This document shows, one piece after another, positions 1 through 6,533 of a stretch of 6,535 bases of DNA (within the stretch, counting starts at the first letter, position 1; each line of letters starts with the position of its first letter). The translations under genes and the position numbers were made by a program. The notes below the pieces were generated by a model, which searched no databases, was not told where the DNA came from, and saw only the letters and a list, made by a program, of their open reading frames with translations. Source of the DNA: an uncultured Lachnospiraceae bacterium (GTDB lineage: Bacteria > Bacillota > Clostridia > Lachnospirales > Lachnospiraceae); NCBI GenBank assembly GCA_946566415.1, contig CAMNWW010000126.1, positions 1 to 6,535 on the forward strand, given 5' to 3'.

Positions 1-722
1 ATACAGATAGGGTCGGAAGTATAAATTGTAGGACGAGCTTCAAGGTAGTCGTCCTGACTTGCCGCGTAGTCGATGGATGTTCCGTCGTGCATCAATGCAT
101 CCGCTTTCCCCTCCTGGATCGACAAGAGACAGTCGGATAAATTTTGCTGGTATATGATATTCGCATTCGGAGCATACTGGAGCGCCAGTTCCTCGCTCGT
201 TGTCCCGCTCTCAGCAGCGATCGTGTATTTGGAGTCGTTCAGGTCGGCGATTTCCTGGACTTCATCCAACCCTTTTCTTACTCCAAGTTTGATACCTGTT
301 TTCAGATACGGAATGGAGAAATTGATACTTTTTGCGCGTTCCAGGTTTCCGGTTGTATTCGCGATGATGACGTCAACTCTTCCGGTCGTTACCATACTGA
401 TACGGTTTTCACCGTTGACTTCGACAAATTCAACGTCAACGCCGATCGTCTCGGCCAGCTTGTTCGCCCAGTCGATGTCCAGTCCCATCAGATTGCCCTT
501 ATCATCATAGAAACACTGCGGCTCTCCAGGAGGGTAGACACCGATCACAATTTTACCATTGTCGACGATCTGCTGAAGCTTACCGCCGCCGGATGCATCC
601 TCGCCGGAGGTGTCCCCGGATGCGTCCTTATTATCTGACGAGGCTCCGCATCCGATAAGAGATACAAGGACCGTTATTAATAATGTCGCCATCATAAGTT
701 TTTTGAGAAAATTATTTTTCAT
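1..722 (-). CDS. Family 3 amino-acid ABC transporter substrate-binding lipoprotein (partial, C-terminus off the left edge)
   Basis: This is the extracytoplasmic binding component of a polar amino-acid ABC importer (SBP_bac_3 family), anchored to the outer face of the membrane by lipid. The reading frame starts at ATG 722-720 and stays open to base 1, giving 240 complete residues. Residues 1-25 form a lipoprotein signal: lysines at 2, 7 and 8, a hydrophobic stretch at 9-23, and the lipobox L22-I-G-C25. A Ser/Asp/Gly-rich tether (26-47) follows, and the binding domain begins near residue 48. Family landmarks are visible: GxxxGLDID-type strand around 76-84, a TTGNLER segment whose R129 matches the carboxylate-binding Arg of HisJ-like proteins, FSIPY at 135-139, the SGTT loop at 172-175 and D213 in MHDGTS, matching the Asp that binds the amino group. 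An AAAAGG ribosome binding site lies 8 bases before the start. It sits 56 bp downstream of the asparaginase gene and is probably cotranscribed with it. Permease and ATPase genes, if present, lie outside the window. The exact amino-acid ligand cannot be read from this. Confidence 0.93.
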   Translation of the reverse strand, partial: MKNNFLKKLMMATLLITVLVSLIGCGASSDNKDASGDTSGEDASGGGKLQQIVDNGKIVIGVYPPGEPQCFYDDKGNLMGLDIDWANKLAETIGVDVEFVEVNGENRISMVTTGRVDVIIANTTGNLERAKSINFSIPYLKTGIKLGVRKGLDEVQEIADLNDSKYTIAAESGTTSEELALQYAPNANIIYQQNLSDCLLSIQEGKADALMHDGTSIDYAASQDDYLEARPTIYTSDPIC

Positions 723-778
723 GTTGTGTACCTTTTCATTTCCCCGCTATTTTACGGAAATAAATGAATTCCCTTTCT

Positions 779-1786
779 TTAAAATTCACATTTTCTTTGT
801 CCTACGATCCGTTCGTTGTCATTTACGAAATACGTAGGGTGGAAGATTTCCATTTTCTTTTCCATTTCGGGTGTCAATGCACCCAATTTTTTTAAAATTT
901 CCTGTGCCAGAAATGACCAGGCTTCCTGCGTTCCGTCGATCAGTTTGACCGCGATCCCGATTCTTTGCTTTTTTAATCCTATTGTGAGAACCCCATTCGC
1001 CCCGTCCTTTGCTATGATATTAGGATCACTGTCCAGAACGGAACTAAGATAGTTCTCTCCAGAAATCATGTCGGGGTATTTTGCGATTCGGGTTACATTC
1101 CTCTCTGCCGCTTCCTCAACACGTTCATTTTGGATCTTGTCCGGGCATGCCAGATTCTTATAGGAAATCGCAATATTTTTGATCGGAACAGCAAATACAG
1201 GTACTCCGCAGCCATCTACCCCCACTTTGATCTGTTCGGTTTCGGACATGATACGTATGGAGTCCAGGATTTCCTTAAATACAGGAGTATCCTCTTTCCA
1301 ATAGTCCACAGGAGCGCCGCCCAGATATTTCTGAATAAGCAGGAGCGCCGCATGTTTCCCGGAACAAGTGTGATAGATTTTCCGCAGAGGCAGTCCGCCG
1401 CGGATCCGCGCTTCATTCGCTTTCTCAGAAGTGGGTCTGGTTGGCTTCATGCATAAAATATCTTCTGAGAATCCGCCTTTTCGCAGGATACTCTCGACAG
1501 CCCTGACGTGCTTTTCTTCGCCGACATGCGAAGCCGATAATACGACAGATTCCATTTCTTCGATTCCGAATTTCTCATCCAGCTTATGTATGAACACTGG
1601 GAGGGCCTGGATCGGTTTGGAAGCAGATCTGTAAAATACCATGTCGTTTGTATCTCCAGCATGGAAAATCACATTTGAATTTTCATCCACCACACAGATG
1701 TATCCATAATGCATTAAATCAAATAAGGCATCCTGTGCATTTTCAGACGGATCAAATCTGTATTCGCTGACAAGCTGAGTATACAT
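779..1786 (-). CDS. Asparaginase II-family protein (Rhizobium etli ReAV-like L-asparaginase)
   Basis: This probable cytoplasmic enzyme hydrolyses L-asparagine to L-aspartate and ammonia. The 335-residue product is full length for the Asparaginase_II family (PF06089), which is unrelated to the classical E. coli AnsA/AnsB fold and resembles serine beta-lactamases. The key residues known from the R. etli enzyme all have visible counterparts: the SxxK pair S54/K57 in RSASKPIQALP, S86 in LSASHVGE, K260 in AKDGANGV, and the metal-site trio C141/K144 (HTCSGKHA) and C193 (GVDGCGVP). No signal peptide is present. The start is ATG 1786-1784. A GAAAGGG ribosome binding site lies about 11 bases upstream, slightly far, but no better start is visible. 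A near-perfect promoter lies just upstream, and the amino-acid-binding lipoprotein gene follows after 56 bp. This suggests uptake plus deamidation of an amino acid such as asparagine. The family assignment is firm; the exact substrate is inferred. Confidence 0.92.
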   Translation of the reverse strand: MYTQLVSEYRFDPSENAQDALFDLMHYGYICVVDENSNVIFHAGDTNDMVFYRSASKPIQALPVFIHKLDEKFGIEEMESVVLSASHVGEEKHVRAVESILRKGGFSEDILCMKPTRPTSEKANEARIRGGLPLRKIYHTCSGKHAALLLIQKYLGGAPVDYWKEDTPVFKEILDSIRIMSETEQIKVGVDGCGVPVFAVPIKNIAISYKNLACPDKIQNERVEEAAERNVTRIAKYPDMISGENYLSSVLDSDPNIIAKDGANGVLTIGLKKQRIGIAVKLIDGTQEAWSFLAQEILKKLGALTPEMEKKMEIFHPTYFVNDNERIVGQRKCEF

Positions 1787-1825
1787 ATATTGTCTATCCC
1801 TTTCACTATTTAGTTTTTATAAAAG

Positions 1826-1837
1826 AAGGAATTCCTT
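1826..1837. promoter_or_regulatory. Perfect 12-bp palindrome, candidate repressor operator
   Basis: AAGGAATTCCTT is a perfect palindrome with no loop, so it would not fold well as an RNA hairpin and is more likely a site for a dimeric DNA-binding protein. It falls at about +5 to +16 of the predicted asparaginase transcript, a typical position for repression. A degenerate relative with the core GGAATTTC is at 1911-1922, between the two divergent promoters. The natural candidate ligand is the ROK protein encoded next door, but this is inference; a 12-bp palindrome can also occur by chance. Confidence 0.4.
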
Positions 1838-1848
1838 GATTACTGCTA

Positions 1849-1877
1849 ATTATAGACTCGAAAAACAATAATGTCAA
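1849..1877 (-). promoter_or_regulatory. Consensus sigma-A promoter of the asparaginase/lipoprotein operon
   Basis: Read on the minus strand, TTGACA (1877-1872) is followed by exactly 17 bases and then TATAAT (1854-1849), a perfect match to the housekeeping consensus in both boxes and in spacing. Transcription should start near 1842, leaving a leader of about 56 bases before the asparaginase ATG. Such a strong core promoter normally needs a repressor to be controlled, which fits the palindrome immediately downstream and the divergent ROK regulator gene. Confidence 0.85.
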
Positions 1878-1968
1878 TATATTTCTCCAATGATGTTATT
1901 AAATATTTTTTCGGAATTTCTGTGGAATAATGGGATATATTTTTAAATATGGGTGGGGTTTATCCAAT

Positions 1969-1997
1969 TTGACAATTTAATTCAAACAGCGTATTAT
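1969..1997 (+). promoter_or_regulatory. Sigma-A promoter for the ROK regulator gene
   Basis: TTGACA (1969-1974) is separated by 17 bases from TATTAT (1992-1997). Only one base in the -10 box departs from consensus. Transcription is expected near 2004, giving a leader of about 40 bases. The -35 box lies 91 bp from the -35 box of the oppositely facing asparaginase promoter, so the two promoters are back to back and could be regulated together. Confidence 0.75.
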
Positions 1998-2034
1998 AAA
2001 TAGTGTCGGCAGTATCATATAAAAAAAGCGGAAT

Positions 2035-2039
2035 GGAGG
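2035..2039 (+). promoter_or_regulatory. Ribosome binding site fixing the ROK start codon
   Basis: GGAGG lies 5 bases before ATG 2045-2047. The frame is open further upstream to a GTG at 2003, but that codon lies at the predicted transcription start and has no ribosome binding site, so 2045 is chosen. Confidence 0.8.
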
Positions 2040-2044
2040 TTTAT

Positions 2045-3238
2045 ATGAAAAAAGCAAACGTACTGGATCAGGCAGCGCTTAAACTTGTAAACTTAACAGA
2101 AATATTTAATATGATCTATGAATTGTTTCCTATATCCAGGGCTGATCTTGCAAAAAGATCCGGAATGAGTCCTACCAGCATTACAAGATTTGTCAATAGT
2201 CTGCTGGAACAGAATATCATAACAGAGGCGCCCGCTGAGGTGAAGAAGGTAGGGCGGACTGCTACACTTCTGAAAATAAACGATTCTGCGTTTTATTCTG
2301 TAGGAATCGATATAGACAGTTCTTATATTAATGTATCTATCCTCAATTTTTTAAAGCAGAATATTATCAATAAACGCGTTCGGACGGATACATCATCAAA
2401 ATTCGAGGATCTTCTTGACAAGGCATATGAGCTATATCTTCAGGCGTTGAAAGAGTCGAAAATATCAGAATCCAATATTAAGGGCATTGGGTTAAGCGTC
2501 CCATGTATTATAACCGGACCTGAGTTTATCAAATTAGACCTGCAGATACAGTTTGGCGACAACAATATGTACGATTTGCTGGCGGAGAATTTTCATTTGT
2601 ATAATCTCGTAATATAACACGACTGTAATGCGGCGTTGACAGGGCAATGCGTCCTGCATCCTGAGTACAGCGAGCAGTCGGTATCGTGCCTGGCGGTGGG
2701 CTCCGGTATCGGCTCCGCATTCAGTTACCGCGGCAGTATTATTACCGCCCCGGAAAGGTCGGTGTTTTCTGAGATTGGGCATACGGTGATAGATCCAAAT
2801 GGCATGCCCTGCGCCTGCGGAAACAGGGGGTGTCTTGAAACATATATTTCCAAGGGGAATCTGATAAAGCGCGCAAAGGAGTATGATCCATCCATTATTC
2901 TCTTCGAGGAGATTCATTCTGCCTGGGTAAAAGGTATGAAGTGGGCAAGAGACTTGATCAGAGACGCGTGTACATATTCTAAAATAGCGATCAATAATCT
3001 GGCCTGTGTTTATAATCCGGATATCGTATTGGTCTGCGGGAGCAATATTGACGACTATTGGGATATGTTCCATGATATCTGCGACGGCCCCCAGCTTCTT
3101 TTTGCGCCGTTCAGGAATAAGCTTCAGATTATCCCGTTTTTTGACATGTCTCAGTCAAGTATTATCGGAGTCTCTAAAGTTGTTCAGGACAGGTATGTAA
3201 AACAGTTATTGAGAGAATGCGCATCGAACTGTTTATAA
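2045..3238 (+). pseudogene. ROK-family transcriptional regulator interrupted by an in-frame TAA at codon 191
   Basis: The gene encodes a NagC/Mlc/XylR-type regulator: an N-terminal winged helix-turn-helix joined to a sugar-kinase-like ROK domain. The 397-codon frame has the normal length for the family. Codons 30-54 (ISRADLAKRSGMSPTSITRFV region) are the helix-turn-helix, and GRTATLLKIN (70-79) is the wing-to-ROK junction. The nucleotide-binding loop reads GIDIDSS (87-93) in place of the usual DxGxT, so kinase activity is unlikely. At codon 191 (2615-2617) a TAA interrupts the frame exactly where the conserved HDxNAA motif begins; HDCNAAL follows at 192-198 in the same frame. Beyond it are GSGIGSA, the zinc-site H246 and C256xC258xxxxC263 (CACGNRGC), and the C-terminal NPDIVLVCG. 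No frameshift exists. Terminated translation gives a 190-residue DNA-binding fragment. The downstream 200 codons have no good ribosome binding site for independent translation. A recent nonsense mutation or a sequence error is most likely. It is divergent from the asparaginase operon, its probable target. Confidence 0.87.
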
Positions 3239-3251
3239 GAAGGAAAAGATC

Positions 3252-3280
3252 TTGCTTTTCAATGAAAAATCAGATATTAT
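3252..3280 (+). promoter_or_regulatory. Possible sigma-A promoter for the hybrid kinase gene
   Basis: TTGCTT (3252-3257), a 17-base spacer and TATTAT (3275-3280) form a reasonable housekeeping promoter in the 105-bp gap between the ROK gene and the kinase gene. It would give a leader of about 55-60 bases. No convincing terminator separates the two genes, so readthrough from the ROK promoter is also possible. The surrounding DNA is AT-rich, which raises the chance of a false match. Confidence 0.45.
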
Positions 3281-3343
3281 TTTAACTATACAAGTAATAT
3301 GTTTGGGAACTAATATTTTTTATAGAAAGGCGAGTTTATTCAT

Positions 3344-5950
3344 ATGAATATTGGACATAAAAAAAGATACAGGACTACACAATTTTTAATTGGCAGCTTC
3401 TCGTTGCTTCTGTTAATCAGCGCCGGGGCGTTTTGGGGGCTGGGCTATTTTATAAATAGAGACAGTGAAAAAGCGATCCATCAGGTGGGGGATCTGTATA
3501 TGACCGGAATGAACGAGCAGGTTACGGCACACTTTCGGACGCTTATCGATTTGAAGCTGGAGCAGGCCAGGACCGTGGTTAAGGTTGTTCCGCCGGAAGA
3601 GAATAGAACAAATGAATTATACGAGGAATTAATTTACAGAGTAAGCGTTAGGAATTTTGACTATTTGGCATTGTATACAGAAGACGGCGACTTGGAGATG
3701 CTTTTAGGAACCCAGATAGAACTTGCAGACCCTGAGCCGTTCTACAAGTCGCTGAAGAATCATGAACAGAAGGTCGCGGTGGGAAAGGACGAGCTTGGGA
3801 ACGAAGTTGTCATGTTCGGAATCAATGCAAATTACCCGCTGGAAAGCGGGGAGAAGAGTATAGCAATGGTGGCCGCCCTTCCGCTGGAATATATCAGTAC
3901 GATGCTGGGGACAGAGGGAAACGATTCGCTGATGTTCTCTTATATCATCCGGAAAGACGGAAGTTTTATTGCCGGTGATTTAAACGAGACATACTCGGAT
4001 TATTTCAGCAGTTTGTATGACCGGTATGGGGAAGCGGACCGCAGTAAAATTGATAATTATGTTCAGGAACTGACCGACGCGATGGAGAGGCGTGAGGACT
4101 ATTCAACAATACTGACCCTTGACGGGAGCAGTCAGCAGGTTTATTGTACTTCGCTGCCTTATTCTGAATGGAATCTGGTGACGATACTACCGTTTGGGGG
4201 GCTTAATGAAACGATTGAAGATTTAGGACAGAAAACAGCGATCACAACGATGTCGGTCTTTTCAGTCATTCTTGTGCTTTTATTGTTTATTTTCTATATC
4301 TATTTCAAGATGAGCCGCCAGCAGCTTAGGGATTTGGAGGAGGCTCGCTGCGAGGCTTTGGAGGCGAATAAAGCAAAGAGTGAATTTCTTTCAAATATGA
4401 GTCACGATATCCGTACTCCGATGAATGCGATCGTGGGAATGACGGCAATCGCGACGGCGCACATTAACGATAAAGAGCAAGTACAGAACTGTCTGAAGAA
4501 GATTGCATTATCCGGCAAACATTTGCTTGGGCTTATTAATGATGTTCTGGATATGTCTAAGATTGAGAGCGGTAAGATGACCTTGACGGTAGAACGCGTT
4601 TCCCTGCGGGAAGTAGTTGAGGGGATCGTAAGCATTGTACAGACACAGGTTAAGGCAAAAGGACAGAATTTTTATGTGCATATAGACCGTATCCTATCGG
4701 AGGATGTGTACTGCGACGGCGTGCGCCTAAACCAGGTATTGCTGAATCTGTTGTCGAATGCAGTGAAATATACACAGGAAGGCGGAAACATAGAGCTGTC
4801 TCTATATCAGGAGGAAATAGTTCCAGAAGGAAATTCAGAAGATAATTCAGAACATAGTTCAGTAAAAGAGGACGGCGAATTTGTACGTACACATATTATT
4901 GTGAAGGATAACGGGATTGGAATGACCGCCGAATTTTTGACGCACATATTTGACTCGTATTCTCGGGCGGACAGTAAGAGGGTTCAAAAAACAGAAGGCG
5001 CCGGGCTTGGCATGGCTATCGCAAAATATATTGTGGATGCGATGAAGGGGAGCATCTCCGTGCAGAGTAAACCGCAGGAAGGGACCCGGATTCATCTGGT
5101 TTTGGATATGGAAAAAGCTACTGTAGAGGAAATCGATATGCTCCTTCCGGCATGGAAGATGCTCGTGGTAGACGATGACGAGACGTTATGCCGCTCTGCA
5201 GTGGAGGCTCTGGAGGCCATTGGTCTTCAGGCAGAATGGACGCTTTGCGGTAAAAAGGCAATTGAGATGGTGAACAGCCATCACCAAAAGAGGGATGATT
5301 ACCAAATCATCTTGTTGGACTGGAAGCTCCCGGACATGGACGGCTTGCGTGTTGCCAGGCAGATCCGCAAAATTGTGGACACTGATATGCCGGTGATTTT
5401 AATTTCGGCATATGACTGGAGCGACTTTGAGACAGAGGCAAGAGATGCGGGAATCAGCGGATTTATTTCTAAGCCGTTGTTTAAGTCGACCTTGTTCCAT
5501 GAACTCAGGAAGTATATGGGCGTTGGGGACGATCTGGAAGAGACGGACGCAGATATGGATCTGGCGGGGCGTCATGTGCTGGTTGCTGAGGATAATGAGT
5601 TGAACTGGGAGATTCTGGAAGAACTTTTAGCGGATGTAGGAATCGAATTGGATTGGGCGGAAAACGGCAAGATATGCGTGGAGAAGTTCCAAAAGTCCCA
5701 GGAAGGATATTACGAGGCGATTCTTATGGATGTCCGTATGCCTATTATGAATGGATATGAGAGTACCAGAGCGATTCGTGCCTTAAGCCGTCCGGACGCG
5801 CAGACGATACCGATCATTGCCATGACGGCGGACGCGTTTTCTGAGGATATACAGAGATGTCTGGAGAGCGGAATGAACGCGCATACAGCGAAACCAATCA
5901 ATCTGGATGAGGTGATTTCTCTGTTGAAAAAATTTATCTTGAATCAATGA
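3344..5950 (+). CDS. Membrane-bound hybrid sensor histidine kinase with two C-terminal receiver domains
   Basis: The 868-residue protein senses an external signal and autophosphorylates on histidine. Transmembrane segments at about 15-37 and 299-321 flank a roughly 260-residue extracytoplasmic region that looks like a double-Cache sensor (an YIIRKDGSFIAGD-type strand is visible near 200-212); its ligand is unknown. A short coiled coil (about 325-345) leads to the dimerisation domain with phospho-acceptor H354 in SHDIRTP. The ATPase domain has the N-box N463/N468/N472, G1 motif DNGIG (522-526), an F-box near 536-543 and G2 GAGLGM (552-557). Receiver 1 (about 604-725) has acidic residues 610-612, phospho-acceptor D659, S688 and K710. 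Receiver 2 (about 742-866) has E749/D750, D796, T828 and K850. All catalytic residues are intact. There is no Hpt or DNA-binding output domain, so a separate phosphotransfer or output protein is needed. The start is ATG 3344; the ribosome binding site AAGGCGAG ends about 9 bases upstream. The last 17 bp overlap the convergent ANTAR gene. Confidence 0.95.
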   Translation: MNIGHKKRYRTTQFLIGSFSLLLLISAGAFWGLGYFINRDSEKAIHQVGDLYMTGMNEQVTAHFRTLIDLKLEQARTVVKVVPPEENRTNELYEELIYRVSVRNFDYLALYTEDGDLEMLLGTQIELADPEPFYKSLKNHEQKVAVGKDELGNEVVMFGINANYPLESGEKSIAMVAALPLEYISTMLGTEGNDSLMFSYIIRKDGSFIAGDLNETYSDYFSSLYDRYGEADRSKIDNYVQELTDAMERREDYSTILTLDGSSQQVYCTSLPYSEWNLVTILPFGGLNETIEDLGQKTAITTMSVFSVILVLLLFIFYIYFKMSRQQLRDLEEARCEALEANKAKSEFLSNMSHDIRTPMNAIVGMTAIATAHINDKEQVQNCLKKIALSGKHLLGLINDVLDMSKIESGKMTLTVERVSLREVVEGIVSIVQTQVKAKGQNFYVHIDRILSEDVYCDGVRLNQVLLNLLSNAVKYTQEGGNIELSLYQEEIVPEGNSEDNSEHSSVKEDGEFVRTHIIVKDNGIGMTAEFLTHIFDSYSRADSKRVQKTEGAGLGMAIAKYIVDAMKGSISVQSKPQEGTRIHLVLDMEKATVEEIDMLLPAWKMLVVDDDETLCRSAVEALEAIGLQAEWTLCGKKAIEMVNSHHQKRDDYQIILLDWKLPDMDGLRVARQIRKIVDTDMPVILISAYDWSDFETEARDAGISGFISKPLFKSTLFHELRKYMGVGDDLEETDADMDLAGRHVLVAEDNELNWEILEELLADVGIELDWAENGKICVEKFQKSQEGYYEAILMDVRMPIMNGYESTRAIRALSRPDAQTIPIIAMTADAFSEDIQRCLESGMNAHTAKPINLDEVISLLKKFILNQ
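4833..4862 (+). repeat. Short tandem repeat, 12-bp unit, inside the kinase ATPase domain
   Basis: ATTCAGAAGATA (4833-4844) is followed directly by ATTCAGAACATA (4845-4856) and a half copy GTTCAG (4857-4862). The two full units differ at one base. The repeat encodes N-S-E-D / N-S-E-H / S-S (residues 497-506), part of an acidic, Ser-rich loop at about 489-512 that lies before the G1 motif. The unit is a multiple of three, so gain or loss of copies would keep the frame. Confidence 0.7.
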
Positions 5951-6521
5951 TTTCCTGGGCGATGTTCCGTTTTGATATACTACGGTCCATCGCCTGTTTT
6001 TCTATATAGCGGTGGGCATCCGGTTCAGTCATGCCCTGTTCGCTGATAAGACGCCATTTTGCCCGGTTGACGAGCCGGATCTCCATCATTTTTTCTTCGA
6101 TGGAGAGAGTCTTTTCCTCAAACCGGCGCAGGTATTCGCGGGCGCTTACCATCCAGCTTAGTGCTTGGAGAAGTGTGGCTCTGGAGAGTGGTTTGGGCAG
6201 AGTGAATACACCGTGTTTTGCTACGCGGTCGTGGACAATGTCAAGGATATCATTTTTGACTAAGATGATGACTACCGTATTTTTTGCGGTGCAGGTATCG
6301 ACCGCAAAACGCATGCCGGGATCATCCGGCAGCGGAGAATTGATAAATATGAAGTCAAAGCTTTTTTCGGCGGTTGTCTGTTTTGCGGCCGTTATATTTT
6401 TGACAATATGGATAGGAGAATAATTCGGTTTTGGCAGCAGGTATATCAAAGCTGAGTTAAAAATTTCAGATGCCGATACGATAAGCGCGCTGTACGCCTT
6501 TTCTTTTAAACTAATCGACAC
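5934..6521 (-). CDS. ANTAR-domain RNA-binding response regulator with a degenerate receiver
   Basis: This 195-residue protein is of the AmiR/NasT type, whose ANTAR domain binds paired hexaloop stem-loops in nascent mRNA and prevents termination. The N-terminal part (about 9-125) has the receiver fold, but the phospho-acceptor Asp is replaced by N61 in FIFINSPLPDD and the usual acidic pair after strand 1 is replaced by the small residues of IVSAS (14-18); K110-P111 is kept. A linker helix (about 126-140) leads to the ANTAR domain (about 141-192), with its characteristic NRAKWRLI, the Asp-Ala pair at D168-A169, Q176-A177-M178 and a final IAQEIID. The receiver is therefore probably not controlled by phosphorylation. 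In Clostridia, similar proteins often adjoin glutamine synthetase genes, but no such gene is visible here. The start is GTG 6521-6519; the frame stays open to the right edge, so an upstream start cannot be fully excluded. It ends inside the 3' end of the hybrid kinase gene. Confidence 0.9.
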   Translation of the reverse strand: MSISLKEKAYSALIVSASEIFNSALIYLLPKPNYSPIHIVKNITAAKQTTAEKSFDFIFINSPLPDDPGMRFAVDTCTAKNTVVIILVKNDILDIVHDRVAKHGVFTLPKPLSRATLLQALSWMVSAREYLRRFEEKTLSIEEKMMEIRLVNRAKWRLISEQGMTEPDAHRYIEKQAMDRSISKRNIAQEIIDSR

Positions 6522-6523
6522 CC

Positions 6524-6533
6524 CCTCCTTTCC
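6524..6533 (-). promoter_or_regulatory. Ribosome binding site of the ANTAR gene, with unusual spacing
   Basis: On the minus strand the purine tract GGAAAGGAGG directly precedes the GTG start. Its best anti-16S core, AGGAGG (6529-6524), is only 2 bases from GTG, closer than usual, while GGAAAGG (6533-6527) gives a normal 5-base gap. No other ATG, GTG or TTG occurs in frame before codon 25, so GTG 6521-6519 is the most likely start. Confidence 0.6.

Noticed and set aside
73..638. Two overlapping plus-strand open frames (73-510 and 144-638)
   Set aside because: They are shadows of the minus-strand binding-lipoprotein gene, which has a lipobox and recognisable family motifs. The plus-strand products resemble no known protein.
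738..761. Inverted repeat ATTTCC/GGAAAT between the asparaginase and lipoprotein genes
   Set aside because: The six-pair stem has a 12-base loop and no U-tract on the sense strand, so it is not a credible terminator. It might affect mRNA stability but is too weak to annotate.
1890..1950. AT-rich partial inverted and direct repeats between the divergent promoters
   Set aside because: The matches (TTAAATATTTTT-like runs) are imperfect and expected by chance in such AT-rich DNA.
2534..3073. Minus-strand open frame of 179 codons opposite the ROK gene
   Set aside because: The plus strand carries clear ROK motifs (zinc site CACGNRGC, NPDIVLVCG) over the same bases, and the minus product has no recognisable features.
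2636..3238. Possible independent gene starting at TTG 2636
   Set aside because: It is the in-frame continuation of the ROK gene after the internal stop. No ribosome binding site precedes TTG, and the HDCNAA motif begins before it.
3243..3260. Hairpin GAAAAG/CTTTTC after the ROK stop codon
   Set aside because: The stem is short and AT-rich and no run of T follows, so it does not qualify as an intrinsic terminator. It also overlaps a better explanation, the possible kinase promoter.
6031..6423. Plus-strand open frame of 130 codons
   Set aside because: It is antisense to the ANTAR gene, whose receiver and ANTAR motifs are unmistakable.
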